Source of the DNA: Actinobacillus lignieresii
Lineage (GTDB): Bacteria > Pseudomonadota > Gammaproteobacteria > Enterobacterales > Pasteurellaceae
Reading direction: 5' to 3'
Assembly (NCBI RefSeq): GCF_900444945.1
Contig: NZ_UFRM01000001.1
Location: forward strand, 1,589,501-1,653,500
Length of the DNA stretch: 64,000 nucleotides
Shown: in pieces, positions 1 to 11,588 of the stretch
Position numbering within the stretch: the stretch's first letter is position 1
How the letters are laid out: every line of letters starts with the position of its first letter
Made by a program: the position numbers and the translations under genes
The notes under the pieces: generated by a model
What the model was told of the DNA's origin: nothing
Seen by the model: only the letters and a program-made list of their open reading frames with translations
Databases searched by the model: none

Positions 1-91
1 CTTGTAAACAATTTAATAATAATTCTTTTCGGTTGTAAGTGACTACAATGGCACAAATAGATTTATTCTGCATAAGTGATCTATCAATAAA

Positions 92-120
92 AGACCGCTT
101 CAAAACAAGCGGTCTATTTT
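92..120 (-). terminator. Terminator after glf, containing an uptake signal
   Basis: Perfect 9-bp inverted repeat AGACCGCTT / AAGCGGTCT (92-100 and 107-115) with a 6-base loop. Read on the minus strand it is followed by TTTTATT, the expected tail just past the glf stop. The right arm contains the uptake signal ACAAGCGGT (105-113). Positions 1-91 show no gene. Confidence 0.85.
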
Positions 121-130
121 CTAAAGAATT

Positions 131-3057
<2,927 letters not shown>

Positions 3058-3068
3058 ATTGACTACCT

Positions 3069-3791
3069 TTAATTTAATTTAAGAATTGTTATACCATTAA
3101 CATCATACACACCTAAATGATTAGGAACATAATTGCATTCTGCTACTTCTTCTGAGTGTAATACAATATTCTGTCTTTTAAGAAAAGATAAAGATATTGC
3201 ATTTATATCCCTTGTTACTCCTGTTCCTACTAGTTTACCAATATCTCCACATATAAAAACATCCTTCCTAGGTTGTAAACTCAATAAATTTAATAAATTA
3301 TTTTCTATCTTAGCAAATTTTGATTCCGAAGTATAAAACTCGTTCCAAGAATTAGCCCCATAAAAAATAAAAAACAAAGGAATTACATAATATAATTTAC
3401 CTAAATAATTAAAATTCAACATAAAAAATAATAAATTAGAAACTATAATAAATATATCATTTTTTATATATACATATTCTTTAACCAAAAAAGACGAATA
3501 TACCCATGAAAAGAGAGAATAACCTAAAATAAAAATTATATAATTTGCATTTATAGAAAGCTCTTTTGCTTGATATGACCATAAGAAATTTATCCATCTT
3601 CCTTCCCATAAAGTTTTATCCCAAGGGGTTCCATGATGATTCATATTAGGTAATAAATGAGTCATAAATTCCCAATCATCATGCCTAATATAGGTATCAG
3701 TAAATTGTCCTGTCGAGTAAATAAAACATATAACTAGAATAAAAAAGATAGGAAACCCATCAAAAATTCTTTTTTTATTAAATTTATCCAT
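3069..3791 (-). pseudogene. GtrC-type membrane glycosyltransferase, probably internally deleted
   Basis: A 240-residue open frame. The N-terminus has a membrane helix followed by RHDDWEFMTHLLPN, the acidic DDW loop typical of GT-C-like O-antigen glucosyltransferases of the GtrC class. Only a few more membrane helices follow. The last (NYLGKLYYVIPLFFIFYG) leads directly into a soluble tail (FICGDIGKLVGTGVT...) that resembles the usual C-terminal periplasmic tail. Family members are generally about 450-550 residues with 9-11 helices, so the centre appears missing, with a join near residues 110-130. The frame is open throughout, so the deletion would be in-frame. It sits last in a gtrA-gtrB-gtrC order. 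A short but functional protein cannot be excluded. Confidence 0.6.
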
Positions 3792-3800
3792 TTCTACTCT

Positions 3801-4751
3801 CTACTTTAATAATTTCTCAATAAAAAATTTAGGTCTATTCTTGCTTTCAATATAAATTTTCCCAACATACTCACCTATCACACCTAAAGAGAGCATTTGT
3901 ACTCCACCTAAAAAGAAAATCGCAATCATGAGGGACGTCCAACCTTCTACTGTATTGCCAAGTAATTTATCAATAAGGACGTAAAAACCAGCTAATGCTG
4001 TAATTCCACAAGTCAAAAATCCAACAATAGAAATTAAACGTAATGGAGTAATTGTTAAAGAAGTAATACCCTCTAATGCTAAGGCTAACATTTTCTTTAA
4101 AGGATATTTTGATTCACCTGCAATCCTTTCACTTCTTGAATAAAAAACTTGCTCGCTCTTAAATCCAATTAAAGGAACCATTCCTCTAATATAAACATTC
4201 TATTCTTTATATTGTAATAAAGCATTTAAAGCTCGTTTACTTAATAAACGATAATCAGCATGATTTTCTACTTGCTCTACACCTAATTTACTCATTAATT
4301 TATAAAATAAACCTGCTGTTCCCCGTTTAAAGGAAGTATCTGTCGAACGATCATTTCTGACTCCATATACAATATCAACTCCTTCAAGATATTTATCAAC
4401 CATTTGATATATACAATTTGTATCATCTTGAAGATCTGCATCTATACTAATGCAGATATCTGTATTTACTACAGATAATCCTGCCATTAATGCTATTTGG
4501 TGTCCCTTATTTCTAGATAATTTTATCCCTTTTACTAAAGTACTACTTTCAGCTGATAGCTCTATCTGCTTCCATGTATCATCTTTAGAACCATCATCAA
4601 CAAATAATAGACAGCTATCCGATGAGATTTTATTTTTGGAAATTAAATCATTCAAAATTATTGTTAATTCTGTTAAACAAAAGCTAAACACCTCACTTTC
4701 ATTATAACAAGGTACGACAATCGTTAATGAAGGTATAATATTTTTATTCAT
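3801..4751 (-). pseudogene. gtrB: GtrB-type bactoprenol glucosyltransferase with an in-frame amber codon
   Basis: GtrB transfers a sugar from a UDP donor to undecaprenyl phosphate for O-antigen side branching. The GT2 domain is present, with VPCYNES, VDDGSKD and DADLQDD. At 4200-4202 the minus strand reads TAG in the same frame: LLQYKE-stop-NVYIRGMVPLIGFKS. The next 132 codons continue the family sequence in that frame (SRSERIAGESKYPLKKM, then two membrane helices) to a stop at 3801. Total length of about 316 codons is normal for GtrB, so one nonsense codon (codon 184) is the lesion. It cuts the soluble catalytic half from the membrane anchor. Start chosen at 4751, where TAATG overlaps the gtrA stop; an upstream in-frame codon at 4766 is less likely. 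The ATG at 4181 has AGAGGA abutting it, too close for good reinitiation. Confidence 0.85.
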
Positions 4752-5110
4752 TATTTCATCACCCATAATTTATTTAAAAAGAACCCTGAAACTGTATACA
4801 TAGCCATTCCACATAATTGAGAAATATACATATATATTATATCTTGTGAAAAACTTAAAATAATAGAAATCGTAATAACATTTACCAAATAACATACACT
4901 ACAGTTTAGTATAAATTTTATAAATCTTATTGTGGTTAGAGTAGTAGAAAAGGTAAACTTAGAATTAATTATAAAACTAACTATAATTCCAATGCTATAC
5001 CCAATAACATTAGAAATATAAACATCCAATCCCCAATACATTAATATAAAAATAATAAACACTGTTATAACAGTATTTAATAACCCAACTAATATATACT
5101 TAGAAAACAT
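4751..5110 (-). CDS. gtrA: GtrA-like flippase for lipid-linked sugar
   Basis: A 119-residue protein with four predicted membrane helices and a conserved GtrA core: YILVGLLNTVITVFII at the start, NVIGYSIGIIVSFIINSKFTF in the middle and GFFLNKLWVMK at the end. GtrA-type proteins are thought to flip undecaprenyl-phosphate-linked glucose to the periplasm for O-antigen modification. Start and stop both overlap neighbours by one base (TAATG at 5110 with wzt and at 4751 with gtrB), so translation is probably coupled. The gene is intact, unlike the two gtr genes that follow. Klebsiella gmlABC, which modifies D-galactan I, is the closest precedent I know for a gtr cassette attached to a Wzm-Wzt galactan locus. 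Confidence 0.88.
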   Translation of the reverse strand: MFSKYILVGLLNTVITVFIIFILMYWGLDVYISNVIGYSIGIIVSFIINSKFTFSTTLTTIRFIKFILNCSVCYLVNVITISIILSFSQDIIYMYISQLCGMAMYTVSGFFLNKLWVMK

Positions 5111-5811
5111 TATTTAATATCTCTAATAACGCCATGCTCTAAATAAACATGTTTATTACATACTCGTTCTGCTAATTGATGATCATGCGTAGCCATTACT
5201 AAGATACCTGCTTTATCAACAAATTCCGTAAGACGTTTTTCTGCTTTATTTTTAAACTGTTCGTCCCCTACGCTCATCCATTCATCCATCAATAAAATTT
5301 CAGGATGTACACAAGTTGAGATTGAAAATGCTAATCGTAATACCATACCACTTGAATATGTTCGTACTGGCATATTGATAAAATCACCAAGTTCACTAAA
5401 ATCAATAATTTCATCTACTAATTTTTCCGTATCTTTAGGCTTTAATCCTAAAAATAATCCTCGTAATTTAATATTCTCTAACCCAGAAGCCTCTCCATCC
5501 ATACCCAACATAGAATCAAGCAAACTTGTAATTTTTCCTTGCACGCTAATTCTACCTGTCGTTGGAGCATATACACCTGATAAAACTCTCAATAAAGTTG
5601 TTTTACCTGAACCATTATGTCCAATTAGAGAAACTCTATCGCCTTGTTTAATATCTAAATTAATATTTTTCAATGCTTCAATTTCGGTATTATTATTGTT
5701 AGCAATAATCCGTCCCCCCGTTGCAGCATTTAATAAAGTTTGTTTAAATGAGCGTTGTTTCGCATCATAAATAGGAAATCTGACCGAAACATTTTCTAAT
5801 TTAATATGCAT
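5110..5811 (-). CDS. wzt: O-antigen ABC exporter, ATP-binding subunit (short type)
   Basis: ATPase that powers export of undecaprenyl-linked O-polysaccharide with Wzm. Walker A is GHNGSGKTT (64-72), the signature is YSSGM (152-156) and Walker B is ILLMDEW (172-178). The protein ends at residue 233, right after the nucleotide-binding domain. It therefore lacks the C-terminal carbohydrate-binding domain seen in Wzt proteins that recognise a capped chain end. This matches the short Wzt of Klebsiella galactan loci, where export is coupled to synthesis rather than to a terminal cap. It lies 10 bp after wzm and is coupled to gtrA by a TAATG overlap. Confidence 0.92.
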   Translation of the reverse strand: MHIKLENVSVRFPIYDAKQRSFKQTLLNAATGGRIIANNNNTEIEALKNINLDIKQGDRVSLIGHNGSGKTTLLRVLSGVYAPTTGRISVQGKITSLLDSMLGMDGEASGLENIKLRGLFLGLKPKDTEKLVDEIIDFSELGDFINMPVRTYSSGMVLRLAFSISTCVHPEILLMDEWMSVGDEQFKNKAEKRLTEFVDKAGILVMATHDHQLAERVCNKHVYLEHGVIRDIK

Positions 5812-5821
5812 ATAGATTTCC

Positions 5822-6610
5822 TTATAACCAATAAGTAATTTTATTTCTTGTTTTTGCTAGTACAATAATTGAAATAACCCCTAAAATAATCGCACTTACA
5901 ACAACAGTTAGCCATTCTACATTAGCAGGCATTACACCAAGCAGTGGTTTTCTCATTAAATCTAAATAAGTCGCAAAAATATTCCAAACAACAAATCCTT
6001 GACGCTCTACTGGTAGCTGTTCCATTCGCCAAATTATAGGGGTAATAAAAAATAGTAATGAGGTGATACTCGTTACCATTTGAGCCATATCTCTGTATCT
6101 TGCACAAAAAATAGAAATAAGTAGACTAATAAAAACAAGGTTAACTGTTACTAGAACTACTGCAGGCACTGATAATAAAATTAAGAGTGTAACATCTCTC
6201 CAAAGCACTAACATAATAATAGGGTATAGTATCATATTGTGAATTAACACAATTAATTGCCTATATACCACTCTTAATATAAAGATAGGTACGGGAATAT
6301 AAGTCTGCTTCATAAAGTGAGCTGACTCAGCAAAAGTATGAACAGAATCATTTATTACGGAAGACATTAAAGCCCAAAAAATTAAACCCAATGCTAAATG
6401 AGGAATGAAGTCAGAGGGATCGAAATCAAAAAGTGAGCCATATAAAGGCCCCATAGCAGAAATAGTAACTGCCATGCTTAATGTAATCCAAATTGGACCT
6501 AATACAGAACGGCGATATCGCCCTAAAATGTCATACCATGCTAAAGTTCTCCATAAATCATGCTGTTTAGCTGATTCACTAAAATCTCTCACGGCAGCAA
6601 AAATACTCAT
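5822..6610 (-). CDS. wzm: O-antigen ABC exporter, permease subunit
   Basis: ABC-2 type permease that moves lipid-linked O-antigen across the inner membrane with Wzt. The 262-residue protein has about six membrane helices after an amphipathic N-terminal stretch; WYDILGRYRRSVLGPIW is characteristic of Wzm/KpsM-type permeases. Start at 6610 (MSIFAAVRDF) is preferred over an upstream in-frame ATG at 6646, because AAGGA lies seven bases before it. It is the first gene of the operon, divergent from erpA, with an extended -10 promoter at 6661-6669. Confidence 0.93.
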   Translation of the reverse strand: MSIFAAVRDFSESAKQHDLWRTLAWYDILGRYRRSVLGPIWITLSMAVTISAMGPLYGSLFDFDPSDFIPHLALGLIFWALMSSVINDSVHTFAESAHFMKQTYIPVPIFILRVVYRQLIVLIHNMILYPIIMLVLWRDVTLLILLSVPAVVLVTVNLVFISLLISIFCARYRDMAQMVTSITSLLFFITPIIWRMEQLPVERQGFVVWNIFATYLDLMRKPLLGVMPANVEWLTVVVSAIILGVISIIVLAKTRNKITYWL

Positions 6611-6660
6611 TATATATTCCTTAATAACCTTTGAAGAAAAGTTCAATACGCTAATAGTAT

Positions 6661-6669
6661 ATTATAGCA
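6661..6669 (-). promoter_or_regulatory. Extended -10 promoter of the O-antigen operon
   Basis: On the minus strand the sequence is TGCTATAAT, a perfect -10 preceded by an extended TGn motif. It is about 50 bp upstream of the wzm start. No good -35 is seen, which an extended -10 can tolerate. No JUMPstart/ops-like GGCGGTAG element was found between this promoter and wzm. Confidence 0.55.
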
Positions 6670-6716
6670 TTAAGACAGAATTAAATTTGTCCTTTTCAAC
6701 AATTTACATTTAAAGA

Positions 6717-6745
6717 TTGCTCATAATCTCTTATTGTTAGATAAT
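6717..6745 (+). promoter_or_regulatory. Candidate erpA promoter
   Basis: TTGCTC (6717-6722) and GATAAT (6740-6745) are separated by 17 bases and lie 38 bp before the erpA start. IscR controls erpA in E. coli, but I could not recognise a convincing IscR box here. Confidence 0.5.
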
Positions 6746-6782
6746 AATTAAAATTTCTCCAAATTCTTAGATAGAGTATAAA

Positions 6783-7124
6783 ATGAGCGATATTCAAATT
6801 CCTCTTATCTTTACCGACGCGGCGGCGAAGAAAGTTAAGAGTTTAATCGAGGGCGAGGATAACCCGAATCTTCGTTTACGAGTGTATATTACGGGGGGCG
6901 GTTGCAGTGGTTTCCAATATGGGTTTACCTTTGACGACCAAGTGAATGACGGTGATTTAACCATTGAGAACCAAAACGTTGGTTTAGTGGTTGATCCGAT
7001 GAGCTTACAATACTTAATCGGTGGTACGGTGGATTATACCGAAGGTTTAGACGGTTCTCGCTTTGTAGTAAATAATCCGAATGCGACTTCAACCTGTGGC
7101 TGCGGTTCATCTTTTAGTATCTGA
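6783..7124 (+). CDS. erpA: Iron-sulfur cluster insertion protein ErpA
   Basis: A-type carrier that delivers [Fe-S] clusters to apoproteins such as the isoprenoid enzyme IspG. At 113 residues it is the normal family size. The three ligand cysteines are C41 in GGGCSGF and C105/C107 in STCGCGSSF, exactly the HesB/IscA arrangement. In A. pleuropneumoniae this gene is one of the two landmarks flanking the O-antigen locus, which fits the wzm-glf operon transcribed away from it. A USS-containing hairpin terminator follows. Confidence 0.96.
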   Translation: MSDIQIPLIFTDAAAKKVKSLIEGEDNPNLRLRVYITGGGCSGFQYGFTFDDQVNDGDLTIENQNVGLVVDPMSLQYLIGGTVDYTEGLDGSRFVVNNPNATSTCGCGSSFSI

Positions 7125-7140
7125 AAGATTTTTGTAAAAA

Positions 7141-7187
7141 AAGACTGCTTGTTTGCGATATTTCATCCAACAAGCGGTCTTTTTTTG
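7141..7187. terminator. Convergent terminator between erpA and menA
   Basis: AAGACTGCTTG (7141-7151) pairs with CAAGCGGTCTT (7171-7181) with one G-T wobble and is followed by a T run. It lies between converging genes. The right arm holds the uptake signal ACAAGCGGT at 7170-7178. Confidence 0.8.
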
Positions 7188-7201
7188 TTTAGAATTTACT
7201 C

Positions 7202-8110
7202 TTATCCCAAGAAAATCCCTAAACTGAATAATAAATTGGTAATCAAAGCCAATCCTGCCATTTGTCCTAAAATCGGGCGTAATTCAATCGGATCTTTATG
7301 ACGATAGACAAATAAGCCGTGTTTAGCAAGTAACGGGACGGCAAGTAAAAATAAGTAGCTATACCAATTCTGAAATTCACTCATTGCAAAAATCAGATAA
7401 GAAACGACCGCTAGCACTAATAACATCACGTGGTACACTCGTCCGTTTTGACTACCGATACGTACAATTAAGGTATTTTTACCGGCTTGTTTATCTTGGT
7501 TAATATCTCGTAAATTATTGATATTTAAGACGGCAACCGATAACAAACCACATCCAAAGGCAGGAATAAAAATCATTGCCGGAATACTATGAGCTTGTAA
7601 GTAGAACGTGCCGATTACCGCAACAAATCCAAAGAAAATTAGTACAAATAAATCGCCTAAGCCTAAATAGCCATAGGCTTTTTTGCCGACCGTATAGGTA
7701 ATTGCCGCCACAATCGAAATAACGCCTAAACTAATAAACACTACGACATCTTGAATAGATTGATAAGCGTAAACCGTCAGCCCTACGCCGGCAATAAAGG
7801 ATAAAATACTGAGTAAAATAACCGCATTTCTTAATTGCCCGCCGGTAATTGCCCCGTGCTGAATCGCTCGTAACGGTCCGATACGCTCTTTCGTGTCGGA
7901 GCCTTTGACATGATCGCCATAATCGTTGGCAAAATTAGACAGCACTTGTAATAAAATAGTGGTAATAAAAGCAAGTAACGTAGTGATTATATCGAAATGC
8001 CCTGCCCAATATGCCAATGCCGAGCCGACGATAATAGAGGCTAATGCTAAAGGCAATGTTCTTGGGCGAGCGGTAGTAAACCAAATTGAAAAAGCGGAAT
8101 GTTTATCCAT
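7202..8110 (-). CDS. menA: 1,4-dihydroxy-2-naphthoate polyprenyltransferase
   Basis: Integral membrane prenyltransferase of the UbiA family that attaches the polyprenyl tail to DHNA, giving demethylmenaquinone. The first Asp-rich motif is NFANDYGDHVKGSD (about residues 59-72) and the second is NNLRDINQDKQAG (about 200-212). Eight to nine hydrophobic helices and a length of 302 residues match MenA. The start overlaps the stop of the upstream YhcG-type gene as TAATG, so the two are probably translated together, although their functions are unrelated as far as known. Confidence 0.93.
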   Translation of the reverse strand: MDKHSAFSIWFTTARPRTLPLALASIIVGSALAYWAGHFDIITTLLAFITTILLQVLSNFANDYGDHVKGSDTKERIGPLRAIQHGAITGGQLRNAVILLSILSFIAGVGLTVYAYQSIQDVVVFISLGVISIVAAITYTVGKKAYGYLGLGDLFVLIFFGFVAVIGTFYLQAHSIPAMIFIPAFGCGLLSVAVLNINNLRDINQDKQAGKNTLIVRIGSQNGRVYHVMLLVLAVVSYLIFAMSEFQNWYSYLFLLAVPLLAKHGLFVYRHKDPIELRPILGQMAGLALITNLLFSLGIFLG

Positions 8111-9126
8111 TAATCGTTTTCTTCCTGTTTTTGTTTGAACTGTTGAATCTCTTTCTGAACTTCTTCTAAAAGCCGCTGCTCACTCGGTAGATAGAGCTGA
8201 TATTGACTCGCATAAATTTGTTGCTGATGTTCAGGCAGCGTAAATTTTACCACAGCATCGTTTTTATGCGTACAGAGTAAAATACCAATTGTTGGTGTTT
8301 CATGAGGGAGTTTTTCAATTCGATCAAAATAATTGACATACATCTGTAATTGCCCGATATCTTGATGCGTTAATTTATGTGTTTTGATTTCGACCAGCAC
8401 AAAGCACTGCAATAAACGGTTATATAATACTAAATCAACAAAAAATTCATCGCCTTCAATATGTAATCGTTTTTGACGAGCCACAAAAGAAAAACCGTTG
8501 CCCAGTTCCAATAAGAAGTCTTGTAAATGAGTTAAAATGGCACTTTCCAAATCTTTTTCATAGTAAGCACTTTCTCGTTTCAGCCCGAGGAATTCCAATA
8601 CAATCGGGTCTTTAATAATTTGTTTCGGATCATTAGGGATAATTTGATTTTTCGCCACGGCTAGAACGCTTTCTTTATCATTACTTAATAATAAACGTTC
8701 ATAAAGGTTACTATAAATTTGGCGTTCAAGTTGTCGAGAAGACCAATTATTTTTTACTGTTTCCGCAATGTAGAATTCTCTCTTAACTTCATCCGGAATA
8801 CTTAAAAGTAGCTTATATTGGGTCCAGTTTAATTGCGTCCGCAGTGCGGACACAATTGGGAATGTACGATAAAACTGACGATAACGTTCTAATTGTCTTT
8901 TAGAAAATCCACTGCCATATTCGGGTTCTAATTGTGCGGCAAGTGATTTAATTAAATATTTGCCATATTCGGCTCGTTCTTTTTCTTGTTGTTCTTCTTT
9001 AAATATACGTTCTCCGATATGCCAATACATAATGACTCGCTGAAAATCAACCGAACGAATCGCCTGCTCACGAGCCCGATGAATAATGGTTTTAATATCG
9101 CTAACAATAAGCTGATTTGCTAACAT
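8110..9126 (-). CDS. YhcG-family protein with DUF1016 and PDDEXK nuclease domain
   Basis: A 338-residue protein. The N-terminal half (IIHRAREQAIRSVDFQRVIMYWHIGE..., YGKYLIKSLAAQLEPEYGSGFSKRQLERYRQFY) is the DUF1016 region. The C-terminal half carries a PDDEXK-type core: GDEFFVDLVLYN supplies the Asp and LVEIKTHKLT supplies E-x-K, followed by GQLQMYVNYFD. Family members often travel with type I restriction systems or other defence genes. No restriction genes are beside this one. It overlaps menA by a TAATG junction and is divergent from trmO. The exact substrate is unknown. Confidence 0.85.
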   Translation of the reverse strand: MLANQLIVSDIKTIIHRAREQAIRSVDFQRVIMYWHIGERIFKEEQQEKERAEYGKYLIKSLAAQLEPEYGSGFSKRQLERYRQFYRTFPIVSALRTQLNWTQYKLLLSIPDEVKREFYIAETVKNNWSSRQLERQIYSNLYERLLLSNDKESVLAVAKNQIIPNDPKQIIKDPIVLEFLGLKRESAYYEKDLESAILTHLQDFLLELGNGFSFVARQKRLHIEGDEFFVDLVLYNRLLQCFVLVEIKTHKLTHQDIGQLQMYVNYFDRIEKLPHETPTIGILLCTHKNDAVVKFTLPEHQQQIYASQYQLYLPSEQRLLEEVQKEIQQFKQKQEEND

Positions 9127-9174
9127 AATTGTCTCCTTTTAATTTTTTAATTATATTGTAAATAAATACAGTCC

Positions 9175-9930
9175 ATGAGTTTACCACAATTAACCCTAAA
9201 TCCTATCGGGATTATCCATAGCCCTTATGATGAAAAGTTCTCTGTGCCGCGCCAGCCGAATTTGGTGAAAGAAGGCAAAGGCATATTAAAACTGCTTCCG
9301 CCTTATAATTCGCCGGATGCGGTACGAGGTATCGAGCAATTCGGTCATTTGTGGCTTATTTTCCAATTTCATCAGATTCCCGAACGTGAATGGCATGCTA
9401 CGGTGCGCCCGCCTCGTTTAGGCGGAAATGAACGTATCGGCGTTTTTGCCAGCCGAGCGACCCATCGTCCGAATCCGATCGGTTTATCCAAAGTAGCGTT
9501 GGAAAGTGTTGAGGTAAGAAACGGAGAAGTCTTGCTAAAACTAGGTAGTGTGGATTTGGTGAACGGTACGCCGATTTTAGATATCAAGCCTTATATTGCG
9601 TATGCAGACAGCGAACCTAATGCTCGTTCCGGTTTTGCGCAAACCCAACCTCCGGCAAAACTTGAAGTGGAATTTTCGGAGCAAGCGTTACAAACGGTCG
9701 AATTTTGCCGAAATTTTGCAACATTCGGTATTGAGCAACCGCTTACTTTTATTCGTCATGTGATTGAACAAGACCCACGCCCCGCTTATCAGCAAGGTAA
9801 GGCGACAGAACGTATCTACGGCATGAATCTGGCCGGATACAACATTCGTTGGCAAATTTGCACGAATAACGTCAATAAAGCTATCGTACTGGATATTGAA
9901 AATGAACTTAATCGGGAAATATCGTTCTAA
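9175..9930 (+). CDS. trmO: tRNA (N6-threonylcarbamoyladenosine-37) methyltransferase TrmO
   Basis: SAM-dependent methylation of t6A37 to m6t6A in tRNA-Thr. The conserved TsaA/TrmO barrel is clear: [60 protein letters not shown] (about residues 80-108) and [17 protein letters not shown]-terminal extension of about 90 residues, with a DPRPAY segment, is usual for the gammaproteobacterial form. Length is 251 residues. Start taken at the ATG at 9175; a better ribosome-binding site elsewhere was not seen. It is divergent from the YhcG gene. Confidence 0.93.
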   Translation: MSLPQLTLNPIGIIHSPYDEKFSVPRQPNLVKEGKGILKLLPPYNSPDAVRGIEQFGHLWLIFQFHQIPEREWHATVRPPRLGGNERIGVFASRATHRPNPIGLSKVALESVEVRNGEVLLKLGSVDLVNGTPILDIKPYIAYADSEPNARSGFAQTQPPAKLEVEFSEQALQTVEFCRNFATFGIEQPLTFIRHVIEQDPRPAYQQGKATERIYGMNLAGYNIRWQICTNNVNKAIVLDIENELNREISF

Positions 9931-9971
9931 GCAAACACTTTGAGCCATGCTCGTCATATCAAGGACATATC

Positions 9972-10688
9972 ATGAAACTATCAAAAGCCTTTATTATCTT
10001 ACCGCTGTTCATCGCAAACTTAGCGAGCGCTTCAGAAACTATAGCCGATAAGAATACCTCGGTAGGATCTTCTTTTGAATTTTCAACCGAAGTTCGTCGA
10101 GAAGTTGAAAAAGATTTAATGCAAGCAACCGTATTCAGCCGTAAAACCGGTAAATCTTTAGCCGACTTAAGAAAATCCGTTTCAAAAAATCTAAATCAAA
10201 CCATAGAAAGCGTAAAGCAATACTCTACAATTCAATTGGAATCTGACGGTATAAGAAACGTCGTGAATTACTCGAATAACGGAAAAATTGACGGTTGGAT
10301 TACCGAAGGGAGGATTCACTTAAAAAGTAAAGATTTTGAAGCTATGGCGAAAGTATTGGAAAATTTAAGCTCGGAAATGGCGATAGACGATATTTATTTT
10401 AGCGTTTCACCTGAAAAAATCGCTTCTTTGGAAGATGAAATGACTTTAGAAATTATCAAACAATTCCAACACAAAGCGGACGTAATTCAAAAAGGGTTAA
10501 AGCTGGACAAATACCGCTTAACTAACGTACGACTTGAAACGCCAAACGGTGAAGAAAGCTATTTTAACGCCAGACCGTTAGCCGCAATGGCAAAATCAGC
10601 CGATTCGTTTGAAAAAGAACGACTCCCTTTGGAAGCGGGTAAAGCAACTATTTCGGCGCGGGCAACCGGTCAAATCGTATTTGAGTAA
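9972..10688 (+). CDS. Secreted SIMPL-domain (DUF541/YggE-like) protein
   Basis: A 238-residue exported protein with an N-terminal signal peptide ending near SASETIA (about residue 20). The mature part shows the SIMPL/DUF541 pattern: an early VRREVEKDLMQATVFSRKTGKS strand-helix, a central VSKNLNQTIESVKQY helix, IHLKSKDFEAMAKVLENL, and a C-terminal ISARATGQIVFE. Related proteins such as E. coli YggE are linked to oxidative-stress tolerance, but the molecular activity is not established. AAGGA precedes the ATG. Predicted periplasmic. Confidence 0.75.
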   Translation: MKLSKAFIILPLFIANLASASETIADKNTSVGSSFEFSTEVRREVEKDLMQATVFSRKTGKSLADLRKSVSKNLNQTIESVKQYSTIQLESDGIRNVVNYSNNGKIDGWITEGRIHLKSKDFEAMAKVLENLSSEMAIDDIYFSVSPEKIASLEDEMTLEIIKQFQHKADVIQKGLKLDKYRLTNVRLETPNGEESYFNARPLAAMAKSADSFEKERLPLEAGKATISARATGQIVFE

Positions 10689-10711
10689 ATGCTATTTTAC
10701 TCTCAGGTTCA

Positions 10712-10805
10712 AAAAGAATGTTTAATTTCCTCAAACTATTAAGCATTCTTGGAGATAAACTATCTTAACGGATAGTGATTGGAAAGCACTGGCACTTAAG
10801 TGCCA
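10712..10805 (+). promoter_or_regulatory. Hairpin-rich leader before aqpZ
   Basis: Three inverted repeats lie in the 145-bp gap: AAGAATGTTTAA pairing with TTAAGCATTCTT (one mismatch; near 10712-10750), ACTATC-TTAACG-GATAGT (10759-10776), and the perfect palindrome TGGCACTTAAGTGCCA (10790-10805). The first may end the upstream transcript. The other two lie 28 bp or more before the aqpZ start and could be leader structures or an operator. Confidence 0.45.
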
Positions 10806-10833
10806 TTTAATCTTTAATATTAAGGAAAAAAGA

Positions 10834-11520
10834 ATGAAAAAATATTTTGCCGAATTTTTCGGTACGTTTTGGTTAGTTTTCGGCGGCTGCGGTAGTGCGG
10901 TTTTAGCGGCGGGTATTCCTGAGTTAGGCATCGGTTATGCCGGCGTATCATTGGCATTCGGTTTAACCGTATTAACGATGGCTTATGCGGTAGGTCATAT
11001 TTCCGGCGGCCATTTTAATCCGGCGGTATCTATCGGTTTATTGGTCGGCGGTCGTTTTAACGCCAAAGACTTAGTGCCTTATATCGTTGCACAAGTTATC
11101 GGTGCAATTGCAGCGGCGGCGGTGTTATACACGATTGCTTCGGGCGTAGCAGGCTTTGATGTTACGGCAGGTTTTGCAAGCAACGGTTTTGCGGAACATT
11201 CGCCGCACGGTTATTCAATGGCTGCGGCATTAGTAATTGAAGTCGTATTAACCGCATTTTTCTTAATTATCATTATGGGTGCGACCGATAAACGTGCACC
11301 GGCCGGTTTTGCACCGATTGCGATCGGCTTAGGCTTAACGTTAATTCACTTAATTTCCATTCCGGTAACCAATACTTCGGTCAATCCGGCTCGTTCAACC
11401 GGTGTCGCCTTATTCCAAGGTTCTTGGGCGATTGAGCAATTATGGTTGTTCTGGGTCGCGCCGATTTTAGGTGCGATTATCGGCGCATTAGCCTATCGTT
11501 TTATTGCCGAAGAAAAATAG
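10834..11520 (+). CDS. aqpZ: Aquaporin Z
   Basis: Inner-membrane water channel of the MIP family. Both half-helix signatures are present: GHFNPAVS (about residues 62-69) and [10 protein letters not shown] (about 184-193). Six membrane helices and 228 residues match AqpZ. The arginine after the second NPA and the short loops favour a water channel over a glycerol facilitator; GlpF would have an aspartate at that site (NPARD). AAGGAAAAAAG precedes the start. Confidence 0.93.
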   Translation: MKKYFAEFFGTFWLVFGGCGSAVLAAGIPELGIGYAGVSLAFGLTVLTMAYAVGHISGGHFNPAVSIGLLVGGRFNAKDLVPYIVAQVIGAIAAAAVLYTIASGVAGFDVTAGFASNGFAEHSPHGYSMAAALVIEVVLTAFFLIIIMGATDKRAPAGFAPIAIGLGLTLIHLISIPVTNTSVNPARSTGVALFQGSWAIEQLWLFWVAPILGAIIGALAYRFIAEEK

Positions 11521-11538
11521 GCTCTAATCTCTTATAAT

Positions 11539-11559
11539 ACAGTGCCGTTTCGGCACTGT
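11539..11559 (+). terminator. Hairpin after aqpZ
   Basis: ACAGTGCCG-TTT-CGGCACTGT is a perfect 9-bp stem 20 bp past the aqpZ stop. No T run follows, so termination would be inefficient. TATAAT at 11533-11538 just before it may be part of a promoter for the small lipoprotein gene. Confidence 0.5.
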
Positions 11560-11588
11560 ATATCGAACATCGGACAAATAGGATAAAA

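Noticed and set aside
3801..4181. Independent gene beginning at the ATG at 4181
   Set aside because: It starts mid-domain of GtrB in the same frame after the amber codon, and AGAGGA touches the ATG with no proper spacing.
6611..6660. JUMPstart/ops antitermination element before the O-antigen operon
   Set aside because: No GGCGGTAG-like core was found in the leader on the minus strand.
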